Below are positions 1 to 9,338 of a stretch of 64,000 bases of DNA, piece after piece (within the stretch, counting starts at the first letter, position 1; each line of letters begins with the position of its first letter). Made by a program: the position numbers and the translations under genes. The stretch spans positions 1 through 64,000 of the forward strand of contig JAAWWE010000004.1 in the NCBI GenBank assembly GCA_021404525.1. Direction: 5' to 3'. The notes beneath the pieces were generated by a model. The model had not been told where the DNA came from and did no database searches. It saw nothing but the letters and a program-made list of their open reading frames with translations. This DNA is from Rhodobiaceae bacterium (lineage in GTDB: Bacteria; Pseudomonadota; Alphaproteobacteria; Parvibaculales; Parvibaculaceae).

Positions 1-77
1 TCCTGGTTTCTAACTAGTAATATGTTTCTGAGGAGACTGTTTTGGTCTCTTATCACACACTCCGACCTTCTAGTCTT

Positions 78-419
78 TCACCTCTTTATTCGGCGGCCGG
101 GCCCAGGGTGAACAGGGGTCTGGGGCCCGTTTCCCGGCAGAATGCGCGCATCCGGCTCGGGCACTTCTGGCGGCAAATTGTATCGGCGGGCGAGCCATCC
201 GGCGGCAGCGTCGCGAAAGGGCGTCGTGCCGATGATGGGCGGATATTTGCCATAGTCTTTTTCATGTGCCCGCAGCACGTCAGAGACGAACTCCGGGAAC
301 GCATGTTGCGGTTCCCCAATGCTCATCATGATCGGGTCCTGGCCGGGCTGTACCCCTTCCAACAGGGAATTCAGTTGGGCGAAGGGCCCGTCGGGCATAT
401 TGGCAAATCGGTCACTCAT
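78..419 (-). pseudogene. N-terminal fragment of a class I/II PLP-dependent aminotransferase
   Basis: The first ~95 residues resemble the N-terminus of alphaproteobacterial aspartate/succinyldiaminopimelate-type aminotransferases: IGEPQHAFPEFV, then GKYPPIIGTTPFRDAAAGWL, then ILPGNG. Just after ILPGNG the expected continuation (RPLFTLG) lies in another frame and reaches a stop at once, so there is a frameshift near positions 115-140. The PLP-lysine domain and about three quarters of the usual ~400 residues are missing. Positions 1-105 are AT-richer and show no homology to the rest of the family. It could be a decayed gene, an insertion boundary or an assembly artefact near a contig edge. Confidence 0.6.
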
Positions 420-518
420 GGACTGATCTTAACCATGAGCTCTGGCTGTCGTCTAGAGTCGGAAGTCCGAAAACCTGTTAAAAAGCATATGGTTAGGGCA
501 GGTTTCGGAAGGCGTTTG

Positions 519-533
519 TTAACCGCTTGTTAA
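519..533. promoter_or_regulatory. CtrA-type box TTAA-N7-TTAA
   Basis: TTAACCGCTTGTTAA matches the alphaproteobacterial CtrA consensus TTAA-N7-TTAA exactly and is followed by CC. It lies about 100 bp upstream of the aminotransferase start at 419. CtrA control of that promoter is inference; the motif match is direct. Confidence 0.45.
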
Positions 534-554
534 CCATGTCTTAGGTGCTGACAC

Positions 555-588
555 AAAAAACGGGCACCTGATCGTCATCAGGTGCCCG
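555..588 (-). terminator. Rho-independent terminator of the solo amt gene
   Basis: Read on the minus strand, a 12-bp perfect stem (561-572 with 577-588) and a 4-nt loop are followed by six T. It lies about 100 bp past the amt stop codon and faces the right way to end that transcript. Confidence 0.8.
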
Positions 589-617
589 CTCCCCTCATCT
601 CCTCCCCCAGATTTGTT

Positions 618-670
618 TGGGTGCTTCCGGACGGCGGAAAACCGGCTTCCACTTTTCCTGGAAGCACCCA
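618..670 (-). repeat. Inverted repeat in the amt 3' region
   Basis: Perfect 11-bp arms TGGGTGCTTCC (618-628) and GGAAGCACCCA (660-670) flank a smaller GGAAAA/TTTTCC stem. No strong T-tract follows. It probably forms a branched hairpin in the amt 3' untranslated region, upstream of the clear terminator. Confidence 0.5.
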
Positions 671-686
671 GATCGGGGTGTCTGGA

Positions 687-1922
687 TCAGCGTGGTGTCA
701 CGTCTGATTCAGGATTGGCGCCAATCTTATGGATCGACAGGTCGGCGCCCAGAGCTTCCTCTTCTTCAGAGAGTTTGATGCCCATGATGGCTTTCAGGAT
801 GCCGTAGACAACCAGGCCCATGATGAAGGCATAACCTGCGCCCAAGACGGAGCCAGCGAGCTGACCCATGAAGGTCACGCCGCCGAGGCCACCCAGCGCT
901 TCTGTTCCGAAGATGCCGGCCGCAACCGCGCCCCAGACACCACAGAGACCGTGGAGTGGCCAGACACCCAGAACGTCGTCGATCTTCCACTTGTTCTGAC
1001 ACATGTCGAAGAGGACAACGAAGATCACACCTGCGCCCGCGCCAACAGCGAGGGAGCCCAGCGGGTGCATGATGTCAGACCCGGCGCAGACCGCTACGAG
1101 GCCCGCTAGCGCGCCGTTGTGAATGAAGCCCGGGTCGTTTTTGCCGACGATGAGCGATGCCAGAATGCCGCCTGCCATTGCCAGCAGTGAGTTCATGGCG
1201 ACGAGGCCTGAGATGCTTTCGAGCGACTGCGCGGACATAACGTTAAAGCCGAACCAGCCGATGCAAAGAAGCCAGGAACCCAGTGCCAGCCAAGGAATGG
1301 AGGATGGTGGGAAGCCAACAAGCTTGCCGTCGGCGGTGTAGCGGCCTTTCCGGTGGCCCAGCATCAGGACCGCGCCCAGTGCGACCCAGCCGCCGATCGC
1401 ATGAACAACGATCGATCCTGCAAAGTCGTGAAGCGGGGCGCCGAAGGTTGCTTCGATCCAGTCCTGAACGCCGAAGTTGCCGTTCCAGATGATGCCTTCG
1501 AAGAAGGGGTAGACAAGACCAACGATCGCTGCGGTGGCGAAGGCTTGTGGCCAGAATTTCGCACGCTCGGCGATGCCGCCGGAAATGATTGCCGGGATCG
1601 CCGCGGCGAAGGTAAGCAGGAAGAAGAACTTCACGAGGCTGATGCCTTGTGGTCCGAACTCATATCCTTCGGCTGGCGCATCACCCTGAAGCACCGCGGC
1701 GCTTACAAGGAAGTCGACGCCATAGGCAACCGAGTAGCCGATAAAGAAATAGGCGATTGTTGAGACGGCAAAGTCGACGATGATTTTGACCATCGCGTTT
1801 ACCTGGCTCTTGTGGCGGACTGTCCCCACCTCAAGAAATGCAAAGCCTGCATGCATTGCGAAGACGAGGATTGCCCCCATCAACAAGAAAAATACGTCAC
1901 CACCAGCTGAAGCGGTTTCCAT
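687..1922 (-). CDS. amt: Ammonium transporter, Amt/MEP/Rh family
   Basis: Inner-membrane channel for ammonium uptake, 411 residues with about eleven membrane segments. The family pore histidines are visible in VVHAIGGW (segment 5) and PLHGLCGVWG (segment 10). The C-terminal tail carries SEEEEALGADLS, the region that contacts P-II proteins in this family. I chose the ATG at 1922 because GGAGG lies 7 nt upstream; an in-frame ATG 45 nt further out has no such site. The gene stands alone, apart from the glnK-amtB pair 1.5 kb away. A sigma54-like promoter candidate lies upstream at 2072-2087, which would fit nitrogen control. Confidence 0.93.
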   Translation of the reverse strand: METASAGGDVFFLLMGAILVFAMHAGFAFLEVGTVRHKSQVNAMVKIIVDFAVSTIAYFFIGYSVAYGVDFLVSAAVLQGDAPAEGYEFGPQGISLVKFFFLLTFAAAIPAIISGGIAERAKFWPQAFATAAIVGLVYPFFEGIIWNGNFGVQDWIEATFGAPLHDFAGSIVVHAIGGWVALGAVLMLGHRKGRYTADGKLVGFPPSSIPWLALGSWLLCIGWFGFNVMSAQSLESISGLVAMNSLLAMAGGILASLIVGKNDPGFIHNGALAGLVAVCAGSDIMHPLGSLAVGAGAGVIFVVLFDMCQNKWKIDDVLGVWPLHGLCGVWGAVAAGIFGTEALGGLGGVTFMGQLAGSVLGAGYAFIMGLVVYGILKAIMGIKLSEEEEALGADLSIHKIGANPESDVTPR

Positions 1923-2071
1923 CAGATTGCCTCCGTTGCCACCCATGACGCCCGGTGTGAGCCTCATGTCCCCCAGAACGGGGAAGTCTGCCGTGCCCGT
2001 TTTTGCGGCATCCGGCAGACATGAAAGATCGCGCGTGAGACCCCCTCACGCGTTAACTTGTTGGTAACACA

Positions 2072-2087
2072 CTCAAACCTTGTGCCA
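2072..2087 (-). promoter_or_regulatory. Candidate sigma54 promoter of amt
   Basis: On the minus strand TGGCACAAGGTTTGAG fits TGGCACG-N4-TTGCA at the -24 block and at TTG, with correct spacing. The usually invariant C of the -12 GC is A here, so the match is imperfect. It lies 150 bp upstream of the start, a reasonable leader length. Confidence 0.35.
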
Positions 2088-2216
2088 GATGCGCCAGGTT
2101 TCTGAAATGCCTTCAGAATCAGCAACTTGGGTGCAAAATCAGCAGCTGCCCGCTTTCTGAGCAGGCAGTTTTTTGCTTATTTTCTAGGCGAACTGATTTC
2201 TTTGCCCGCCTGAAAA

Positions 2217-2675
2217 TTAGGCAGATTGCCAGCGGCCTTTAAGAATGCGCCAGGCGATGAAGGCGCCGATCAGGCCATCAAAAATGATGCAGGCATGGGG
2301 CAGATCTGTGAGAAGGGGCGGCAATTCTCTCGGCGCGAAATCCCAGGCAATATGTCCAAACCAGGCGAGCACGAGAAGCCAGGGTGAGGCAAAAAGACCA
2401 AAGAGGGCGAGGGCCGTAATGACGCCGTAAACGACAAGCTCGATTGATCCATAAGCCGCATAGGCTGAGCCGAGCCAGACTGTGAAGACCGCCCAGCCCA
2501 CAAGCTCTGCTTTCGGTTGCAGGAAAGCGAGACCTGCGATTGGGATGACCGCAACAATTGGTGCGGCCCAGATCAAAACGCCCTGCTCGGCTGCGAGGCG
2601 AACGCCGATGCTGGTCACCACCACGAGTGCCAGGATCCAAACCCCGGTCAGCGTGTATTTCAGATATGTCGGCAT
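2217..2675 (-). CDS. Conserved integral membrane protein (DUF6010-like)
   Basis: A 152-residue, very hydrophobic protein with about five membrane segments. The C-terminal half holds GHIAWDF, then DLPHACIIFDGLIGAFIAWR, a histidine/aspartate pattern I associate with DUF6010-type proteins; that assignment is tentative. It starts at ATG 2675 and stands alone between two divergent neighbours. Function unknown. Confidence 0.6.
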   Translation of the reverse strand: MPTYLKYTLTGVWILALVVVTSIGVRLAAEQGVLIWAAPIVAVIPIAGLAFLQPKAELVGWAVFTVWLGSAYAAYGSIELVVYGVITALALFGLFASPWLLVLAWFGHIAWDFAPRELPPLLTDLPHACIIFDGLIGAFIAWRILKGRWQSA

Positions 2676-2828
2676 TGAGATGCTCCCGGTTTTCTGACCA
2701 GACCTACCTCATCAGGGGTAGCGGCTTCTTGAGTCACGGACAATGAGACAAAGAAACAGGCGGGTGATATCGATATACTTTCTCCAATTGTGCTCGGGCC
2801 CGAGTGTGAGAATGGAGAGAAGAGATCA

Positions 2829-3224
2829 ATGAAAGAAATTACCCGCTTGAACCATGTCGGACTGCGTGTTCGCGATCTCGGTGTTACGCGTGCTTTCTAT
2901 GAGAAGCTTGGGTTTGTGTTTCTTGAAGGCCCGGTCGGACCGGAGCCCGTTGCCATCATGGAGCATCCGTCCGGGGTAAATATCAATTTCATCCTCAATG
3001 CGTCAGAGGACATGTCGCAACCGAATGTGTTGATGGACGTGCCCGAGAAGCACACCGGCTTCACACATATCGCGTTGGAGATTACGGATAAGGAAGCGGT
3101 GGAGGCGCAACTCAGCGTGTTGAACATGAAGATCACCGAGACCGTCGAGTTGCCAAGCGGTGCGGTGTTCTTTTTCATCCGTGACCCGGATGGGAATGTG
3201 ATCGAGTTTCACAAGCCTGCATGA
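2829..3224 (+). CDS. VOC/glyoxalase-superfamily protein
   Basis: A 131-residue single-module vicinal-oxygen-chelate protein. RLNHVGLRVRDLGVTRAFYEKLGF forms the first beta-alpha-beta unit. GFTHIALEI starts the second and FFFIRDPDGNVIEFHKP closes it. Putative metal ligands are the histidine of NHVGL, the histidine of THIAL and the glutamate of VIEFH. GGAGAGAAGAGA precedes the ATG at 2829, which is preferred over a longer in-frame start. The substrate cannot be read from sequence. Confidence 0.85.
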   Translation: MKEITRLNHVGLRVRDLGVTRAFYEKLGFVFLEGPVGPEPVAIMEHPSGVNINFILNASEDMSQPNVLMDVPEKHTGFTHIALEITDKEAVEAQLSVLNMKITETVELPSGAVFFFIRDPDGNVIEFHKPA

Positions 3225-3238
3225 GCGGACCGGCTGCC

Positions 3239-3275
3239 AAAAAAGAGGGACCCAAGTCGGGGGTGACTTGGATCC
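3239..3275 (-). terminator. Rho-independent terminator of glnK-amtB
   Basis: On the minus strand a GGATCCAAGTC/GACTTGGGTCC stem (3265-3275 with 3248-3258, one G-U pair) is followed by CTC and six T. It lies about 150 bp past the amtB stop. A second stem without a T-tract, AGGGCCACT/AGTGGCCCT (3345-3353 with 3362-3370), lies closer to the gene. Confidence 0.75.
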
Positions 3276-3425
3276 CAGTAGGACATCAAACCTGCGGGAG
3301 TTGGTGGCTGCAGAGATGATGCCTTTCGCTTTGGGAGGAATGTCAGGGCCACTGATACTCAAGTGGCCCTAACTGACTGCATGTACTCACTGCAGTATTG
3401 GGCAGTGTGTGTCAGACCCAGCGCG

Positions 3426-4763
3426 TTAGATGCGCTGTGATCCGGAACCGAACTCTGGGTAGGCTTCAAGACCGATCTCGGCTTTGTCGAGACCCAGAAC
3501 TTCTTCTTCCTGGCTTGCCCGCAGTCCGATGGTGAACTTCAGCGCCAACCAGAAGGCGAGGCTTGCGAGCACAACGAAGGCGCCGATGGAGACCACGCCA
3601 ACACCCTGCACATAGAAGCTCGTGTCAGAGTTTGTGAGTGGCACAGCCATCGTGCCCCAGATGCCTGCAAACAGGTGAACCGGGATGGCACCAACCACGT
3701 CGTCGATTTTCAGCTTGTCGAGAAGCGGAACAGCGACAACCACGATGGCACCACCAACAGCACCGATCATTGCAGCAGACCCCAGAGTTGGTGTCAGCGG
3801 CTCAGCGGTGATGGAGACAAGACCGGCAAGCGCGCCGTTCAAGGCCATGGTCAGATCAACCTTGGTGTAGAGAAGCTGTGTCAGAACCATCGCCGTTACC
3901 ACGCCAGCAGCCGCTGCCATGTTGGTGTTGATGAAGATCTGCGACACATCAATTGCATTGGATGCAGAACCAAGCGCGAGCTGTGAGCCACCGTTAAAGC
4001 CGAACCAACCGAGCCACAGGATAAATGTACCCAGTGTTGCGAGTGGCATGGACGAGCCAGGCATCACATTGATTTCGCCGTTTGCGCCGAACTTGCCATA
4101 GCGAGAGCCGAGGATGATGGCGCCGACGAGAGCTGCCCAACCGCCTGTTGAGTGCACGATGGTGGACCCAGCAAAGTCAGAGAAGCCCATTTCTGAGAGC
4201 CAGCCACCGCCCCACTGCCATGCACCCTGGATTGGGTAGATGAAGCCGGTCAGGACAACTGTGAAGATCAGGAAAGGCCAGAGCTTAATGCGCTCGGCGA
4301 GTGTTCCGGAAACGATGGAAGCGGCTGTGGCAACAAATACCATCTGGAAATACCAGTCGGAAGCTGCGGCATAGCCTTCGCCTTCACCGAAAGCAGGCAC
4401 GTCTGCGAGAGCACCTGTGTCGTCAGGGCTCCAGAGTGACAGAGAGCCGATGAAACCGGCGTCAACGCCGTCATACATCAGGTTGTAGCCGACCAGGTAG
4501 TACATGATGCCGGCGATGGAGAAGAGCGAGATGTTCTTCGTACATTGGATGGCAACGTTCTTGGAGCGCACCATGCCTGCTTCCAGCATGGCAAAGCCCG
4601 CAGCCATAAACATGACCATGAAACCTGCCATCAAGAAGAGCAGGGTATTAAAGATGTATGCTGATTCACCAGACGTCATGGTTTCTTCAGCAAGGGCTGG
4701 TGCGCTCATGGCCGTCAGACCAATAAGGGCAGCAGACCCCAGTTTTAAAAGTTTGGCTGTCAT
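3426..4763 (-). CDS. amtB: Ammonium transporter AmtB
   Basis: A 445-residue Amt channel with an N-terminal signal segment (MTAKLLKLGSAALIG...APALAEE), as is usual for AmtB proteins linked to glnK. Pore histidines appear in TIVHSTGGWAAL and IPVHLFAGIWG. The tail ends with RASQEEEVLGLDKAEIGLEAYPEF, the conserved GlnK-binding region. The ATG at 4763 is preceded by GGAGAG. The gene follows glnK by 10 bp on the same strand, so they form the classic operon in which GlnK blocks the pore when nitrogen is plentiful. It is clearly divergent from the other amt in the window, so this is not a recent duplication. Confidence 0.95.
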   Translation of the reverse strand: MTAKLLKLGSAALIGLTAMSAPALAEETMTSGESAYIFNTLLFLMAGFMVMFMAAGFAMLEAGMVRSKNVAIQCTKNISLFSIAGIMYYLVGYNLMYDGVDAGFIGSLSLWSPDDTGALADVPAFGEGEGYAAASDWYFQMVFVATAASIVSGTLAERIKLWPFLIFTVVLTGFIYPIQGAWQWGGGWLSEMGFSDFAGSTIVHSTGGWAALVGAIILGSRYGKFGANGEINVMPGSSMPLATLGTFILWLGWFGFNGGSQLALGSASNAIDVSQIFINTNMAAAAGVVTAMVLTQLLYTKVDLTMALNGALAGLVSITAEPLTPTLGSAAMIGAVGGAIVVVAVPLLDKLKIDDVVGAIPVHLFAGIWGTMAVPLTNSDTSFYVQGVGVVSIGAFVVLASLAFWLALKFTIGLRASQEEEVLGLDKAEIGLEAYPEFGSGSQRI

Positions 4764-4773
4764 CAGCTCTCTC

Positions 4774-5535
<762 letters not shown>

Positions 5536-7788
5536 ATGTCGGACTTTTTGCGGGAGAAGTGGCCGGTTCTGGTGAACGCGGGCGCGGGGGTGGTCCTTGC
5601 GGCCGTCGTGGTGATGCAGTTTGCAGGCAGTGGCGATGATGTCGACACAGCAGGTCTGCCAGATGCCGTGCCAGTATCAGGTGGTGAAGTAACGGAAGCA
5701 CCGGCAGAGGAAGTGCCAGCGGAAGTTGCTGCGCAGGCGGTGGTCGATGTAGATGGCGCGCGGATCGTTGCTGCAGATAGTGAGCCCGGCAACTGGATGA
5801 GCCATGGGCGGACCTATTCAGAACAGCGTTACTCACCGCTCACCCAGATTAATGATCAGAATGTAAGCGAGCTTGGTCTCGCTTGGTCATTTAGCACGGG
5901 CACAGTACGCGGTCTTGAGGCAACCCCCATCGTTGTTGATGGCATGTTGTTCACCACGGGCAATTGGGGCGTCGTACATGCGCTTGATGCCAAGACGGGC
6001 GAAGAACTTTGGGAGTTTGATCCTGAGGTTCCCGGCGCATGGGCACGCTATGGCTGCTGCGACATTGTCAATCGGGGTGTTGCGGTCTGGAAGGGTCGCG
6101 TCTATGTCGCGAGTTTTGATGGACGCCTGTTTGCACTGAACGCGGAAGATGGATCGGTGCATTGGGAAGTAAACACGATTCCCGGCCCGCCCTATACAAT
6201 CACTGGCGCGCCACGGATTGTGAATGGCAAAGTCATTATCGGGAATGGCGGTGCTGAGCTTGGTGTGCGCGGTTACATCACAGCCTATGACGCGGAGACG
6301 GGCGAACAGGCATGGCGTTTCTTTACCGTGCCCGGCAATCCTGAGGATGGGTTTGAACATCCGGAAATGGAAGTGGCTGCCGAAACCTGGAAAGGTGGTC
6401 GCTGGTGGGAGATTGGTGGTGGCGGCACCGCCTGGGATTCCATGGCCTATGACGCAGAGCTCGACACGCTTTATGTAGGTGTCGGCAACGGTTCGCCCTG
6501 GACACGGGAAATCCGCTCACCTGGCGGTGGGGATAATCTCTACCTCTCCTCCATTCTTGCTCTTGATCCCAATACGGGCCGGTTGAAGTGGCACTACCAG
6601 ACCACGCCAAGCGACAATTGGGATTACACAGCGACGCAGCATATCGTGCTTGCTGAGCTTGAGATTGACGGCAAAGAGCGCAAGGTGCTGATGCAGGCAC
6701 CGAAGAACGGCTTCTTCTATGTGATTGATCGTGAGACAGGAGAGCTTCTCTCTGCTGATCCTTACATCACCGTTACCTGGGCGAGCCATGTTGATATGGA
6801 GACCGGGCGTCCGGTCGAAAACCCAGCAGTGGGTTACAATATCGATCCGCAATTTGTGTTCCCGTCTGCCAATGGCGGTCACAACTGGCACCCGATGGCG
6901 TTCAACCCGGATACCGGTCTTGTCTACATTCCGACCCAGGAAATTGGCGGCATTTATACACTGGCCAACCAATGGAAAGAGGATAGAGAGTTCAAGGTTC
7001 GCGAGAACTGGTGGAACACCGGTCTGGATTGGGCCGAATATCTCGACGTGGTCAAGGGTCTGCTTGCTGAAGGCGGTGAGCTTCCGATTGATCATGGATA
7101 CCTCAAAGCCTTTGATCCTCTGACAGGGGAAACACGCTGGGCGCATGAGATGCCGTCTATTCTGAACGGTGGCGTGCTGACGACGGCAGGGAACCTCGTG
7201 CTGCAGGGAACGGCTGACGGTCGTTTTGTTGCCTACCGGGCAGACACAGGTACAGAGCTTTGGCGTGCCAATGTCCAGACCGGTATTGTTGCAGCTCCGA
7301 TGACCTATGAAATTGATGGTGTTCAATATGTCGCTGTGATGGCTGGCTGGGGCGGCACAGCTCTTCCATCGGGGGATGCACGTACATCAGCTGCGGCCAA
7401 GTATGGCAATGATGGGCGTCTTCTGGTTTTCAAGGTGAATGGCACGGAAGAGTTGCCTGAGCTCGCGTTGCTTGATCAGACGATCCCTGAGCAACCTGAA
7501 GTCACCGCGACGCCAGAGCAGCTTCGCAATGGCGAAGTTCATTTCATGTCTGTCTGCGGGCTCTGTCATGGTGCCCTTGCGGTCAGCGGTGGCGTGCTGC
7601 CGGACCTTCGTCGCATGAGCCCTGCGACACGTGAACATTTCGATGCGATCGTGCGCGAAGGCATGCTTGAGGAAAACGGTATGCCGAACTTTGGCGATCT
7701 GCTGAATGAGCAGGATGTGAAGGACATTTACTCCTACATCATCACGCGGGCAACTGAGGACAGAGCGCTTCAGCTTCCAACAGAATAA
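5536..7788 (+). CDS. PQQ-dependent quinohaemoprotein dehydrogenase
   Basis: A 750-residue periplasmic dehydrogenase that probably oxidises alcohols or related substrates with PQQ and passes electrons to its own c-type haem. It has an N-terminal membrane anchor (VLVNAGAGVVLAAVVVMQF), eight-bladed propeller repeats, the vicinal disulfide GCCDIVNRG near residue 174, and VGNGSPW. NWDYTATQ carries the catalytic base Asp363; the residue two positions later is Thr, which in this family points to a calcium rather than a lanthanide enzyme. CGLCHG (Cys674, Cys677, His678) binds haem, and the Met of NGMPNFG is the likely axial ligand. The ATG at 5536 has GGAG upstream; 54 in-frame codons further upstream look non-coding. 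Confidence 0.93.
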   Translation: MSDFLREKWPVLVNAGAGVVLAAVVVMQFAGSGDDVDTAGLPDAVPVSGGEVTEAPAEEVPAEVAAQAVVDVDGARIVAADSEPGNWMSHGRTYSEQRYSPLTQINDQNVSELGLAWSFSTGTVRGLEATPIVVDGMLFTTGNWGVVHALDAKTGEELWEFDPEVPGAWARYGCCDIVNRGVAVWKGRVYVASFDGRLFALNAEDGSVHWEVNTIPGPPYTITGAPRIVNGKVIIGNGGAELGVRGYITAYDAETGEQAWRFFTVPGNPEDGFEHPEMEVAAETWKGGRWWEIGGGGTAWDSMAYDAELDTLYVGVGNGSPWTREIRSPGGGDNLYLSSILALDPNTGRLKWHYQTTPSDNWDYTATQHIVLAELEIDGKERKVLMQAPKNGFFYVIDRETGELLSADPYITVTWASHVDMETGRPVENPAVGYNIDPQFVFPSANGGHNWHPMAFNPDTGLVYIPTQEIGGIYTLANQWKEDREFKVRENWWNTGLDWAEYLDVVKGLLAEGGELPIDHGYLKAFDPLTGETRWAHEMPSILNGGVLTTAGNLVLQGTADGRFVAYRADTGTELWRANVQTGIVAAPMTYEIDGVQYVAVMAGWGGTALPSGDARTSAAAKYGNDGRLLVFKVNGTEELPELALLDQTIPEQPEVTATPEQLRNGEVHFMSVCGLCHGALAVSGGVLPDLRRMSPATREHFDAIVREGMLEENGMPNFGDLLNEQDVKDIYSYIITRATEDRALQLPTE

Positions 7789-7810
7789 ATCTGTTTACAG
7801 ATGATTTTGA

Positions 7811-7845
7811 CCCCGGCGCTTTGCTAAGTGCCGGGGGTTTTGTTG
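7811..7845 (+). terminator. Rho-independent terminator of the PQQ dehydrogenase gene
   Basis: CCCCGGCGCT (7811-7820) pairs with AGTGCCGGGG (7827-7836), with one G-U pair, and is followed by GTTTTGTT. It starts 22 bp after the stop codon. Confidence 0.8.
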
Positions 7846-7859
7846 GGTAGATTGGCGCG

Positions 7860-8768
7860 TCACCAATCATCCCAATAGGGCCTTTCACCGTGATAGGCCT
7901 CTTTGATGTGGTCCAGAAAAACCCGCGCCTTTGCCGGCAGCAGATGTTTGTCGGGGTAAAGCGCATAGAGCGGTCTGGCTGGCATTTCGTAATCCGACAA
8001 AATGGGCACCAGTCTGCCTTCGCGAATGTCTTTGCCCGCAATAAAGGTTGGCAAGCGCCCGACACCTAGGTCCCGTACAAGAGCTTCCCTGAGCGCATCG
8101 CTATTGTTCACCGAGAACTGTCCGGAGATTCGCACGGCCTGCGTCTTTCCTGCCTTTCTGAAATTCCATTCGCGTTCCAGAACGTAGTGGGTGGAGGTCA
8201 GACAATTGTGATCCTTAAGGTCCTGAGGGACCGTTGGTATCTCATGGTGCTTCAGATATTCAGGGGATGCACAGATGGTGCTCTTCAGGTCGCAGAGTTT
8301 CTGGCCGATCAGTGTTGTGTCTGGCAGGGCACCCCCGCGTATCGCTATGTCGAACCCCCCTTCAATTACATCCGCCCAATTGTCACTCATTTCCATATGC
8401 ACCTGTATTCCGGGATAGGTCGTCAGAAATTTGGGGAGGTGCGGCGTCACATGCAGTCTTCCAAAGGACATGGGGGCATGGATCCGCAGGTGCCCTTGGG
8501 GTTTGCTTTGAAGCTCGCCTGCGCTGGCTTCTGCCTCCTGGAGGTTCTGCATCGCTGCTTCAGCGGCGACCACATATCTCTCTCCAGCTTCGGTGAGGTG
8601 GAGCTGTCGGGTCGAGCGATGGAGGAGCTTCACGCCGAGCGCGGCCTCCAGTGTGCTGACACGCTTGCTCACGGCGGATTTGCTTAGGCCCAGAGTTTTG
8701 GCTGCGCCGGAAAAGCTGTTTTGCTCGACTACGGCGAGGAATATGGGGACTGCGTTTAGATCCAGCAT
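7860..8768 (-). CDS. LysR-family transcriptional regulator
   Basis: A 302-residue regulator. The N-terminal winged helix is clear: FLAVVEQNSFSGAAKTLGLS, then SKRVSTLEAALGVKLLHRSTR. An effector-binding domain of CrgA-like type follows. I chose ATG 8768 over an upstream TTG. It is divergent from the VOC gene at 8876, with an inverted repeat between them, so that gene is its likely target. Confidence 0.9.
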   Translation of the reverse strand: MLDLNAVPIFLAVVEQNSFSGAAKTLGLSKSAVSKRVSTLEAALGVKLLHRSTRQLHLTEAGERYVVAAEAAMQNLQEAEASAGELQSKPQGHLRIHAPMSFGRLHVTPHLPKFLTTYPGIQVHMEMSDNWADVIEGGFDIAIRGGALPDTTLIGQKLCDLKSTICASPEYLKHHEIPTVPQDLKDHNCLTSTHYVLEREWNFRKAGKTQAVRISGQFSVNNSDALREALVRDLGVGRLPTFIAGKDIREGRLVPILSDYEMPARPLYALYPDKHLLPAKARVFLDHIKEAYHGERPYWDDW

Positions 8769-8798
8769 GAGTGATTGTCGCCTTGAAGAGAACAATAA

Positions 8799-8834
8799 GT
8801 TTCCATATTGGCAGATTATAACTTCATAGGAAAC
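8799..8834. promoter_or_regulatory. Inverted repeat, candidate LysR operator
   Basis: GTTTCC at 8799-8804 and GGAAAC at 8829-8834 form a 36-bp dyad with further partial symmetry (CATAT and CATA next to the arms). It sits between the divergent LysR gene and the VOC gene. Confidence 0.45.
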
Positions 8835-8875
8835 ATGCCATGTTCTCCGTCATCTTGCAGTGATAGGAGACGACG

Positions 8876-9331
8876 ATGGTGAGATTGGAACATGTGAATT
8901 TATGTGTGGCTGAGATTGAGCCGACCCTGCAATTTCTTCTGACGGCATTTCCCGACTGGAAAGTGCGGGGCAGGGGTCAAAATACCTGGTTCGGACGGGA
9001 CCGGAATTGGGTCCATGTTGGAACAGACGAGACCTACATCACGCTCAATGATGGTGCTGTGGGCGACAATCGTGATCTCGCCGGTCATGCACCGGGCCTC
9101 GCACATCTTGGATTTTGTGTGGATGATTTGGAGGCGTTGTCGCACCGCCTTCAGGCGGCAGGTTACCCGATTGAGATCGTCGGCGGGGACCACCCGTTCC
9201 GCAAGAACCTCTACTTCCTGGATCCCGCCGGCTTCGAATTTGATTTCGTTGAATATCTCAGCGAGAAGCCAGAAGAGAAGAACATGTATGGCGGGGAGAC
9301 GTCACCGGTGCGCCGTTTGCTGCCGGCCTAG
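8876..9331 (+). CDS. VOC-family protein, possible dioxygenase-like
   Basis: A 151-residue single VOC module: RLEHVNLCVAEIEPTLQFLLTAFPDWKVR, HLGFCVDDLEAL, then FRKNLYFLDPAGFEFDFVEYL. Putative metal ligands are the histidines of LEHVN and AHLGF and a glutamate in FDFVEY. GGAGACGACG precedes the ATG. It is divergent from a LysR regulator and ends 7 bp before the convergent amidase stop. Substrate unknown. Confidence 0.85.
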   Translation: MVRLEHVNLCVAEIEPTLQFLLTAFPDWKVRGRGQNTWFGRDRNWVHVGTDETYITLNDGAVGDNRDLAGHAPGLAHLGFCVDDLEALSHRLQAAGYPIEIVGGDHPFRKNLYFLDPAGFEFDFVEYLSEKPEEKNMYGGETSPVRRLLPA

Positions 9332-9338
9332 CCTCTCC

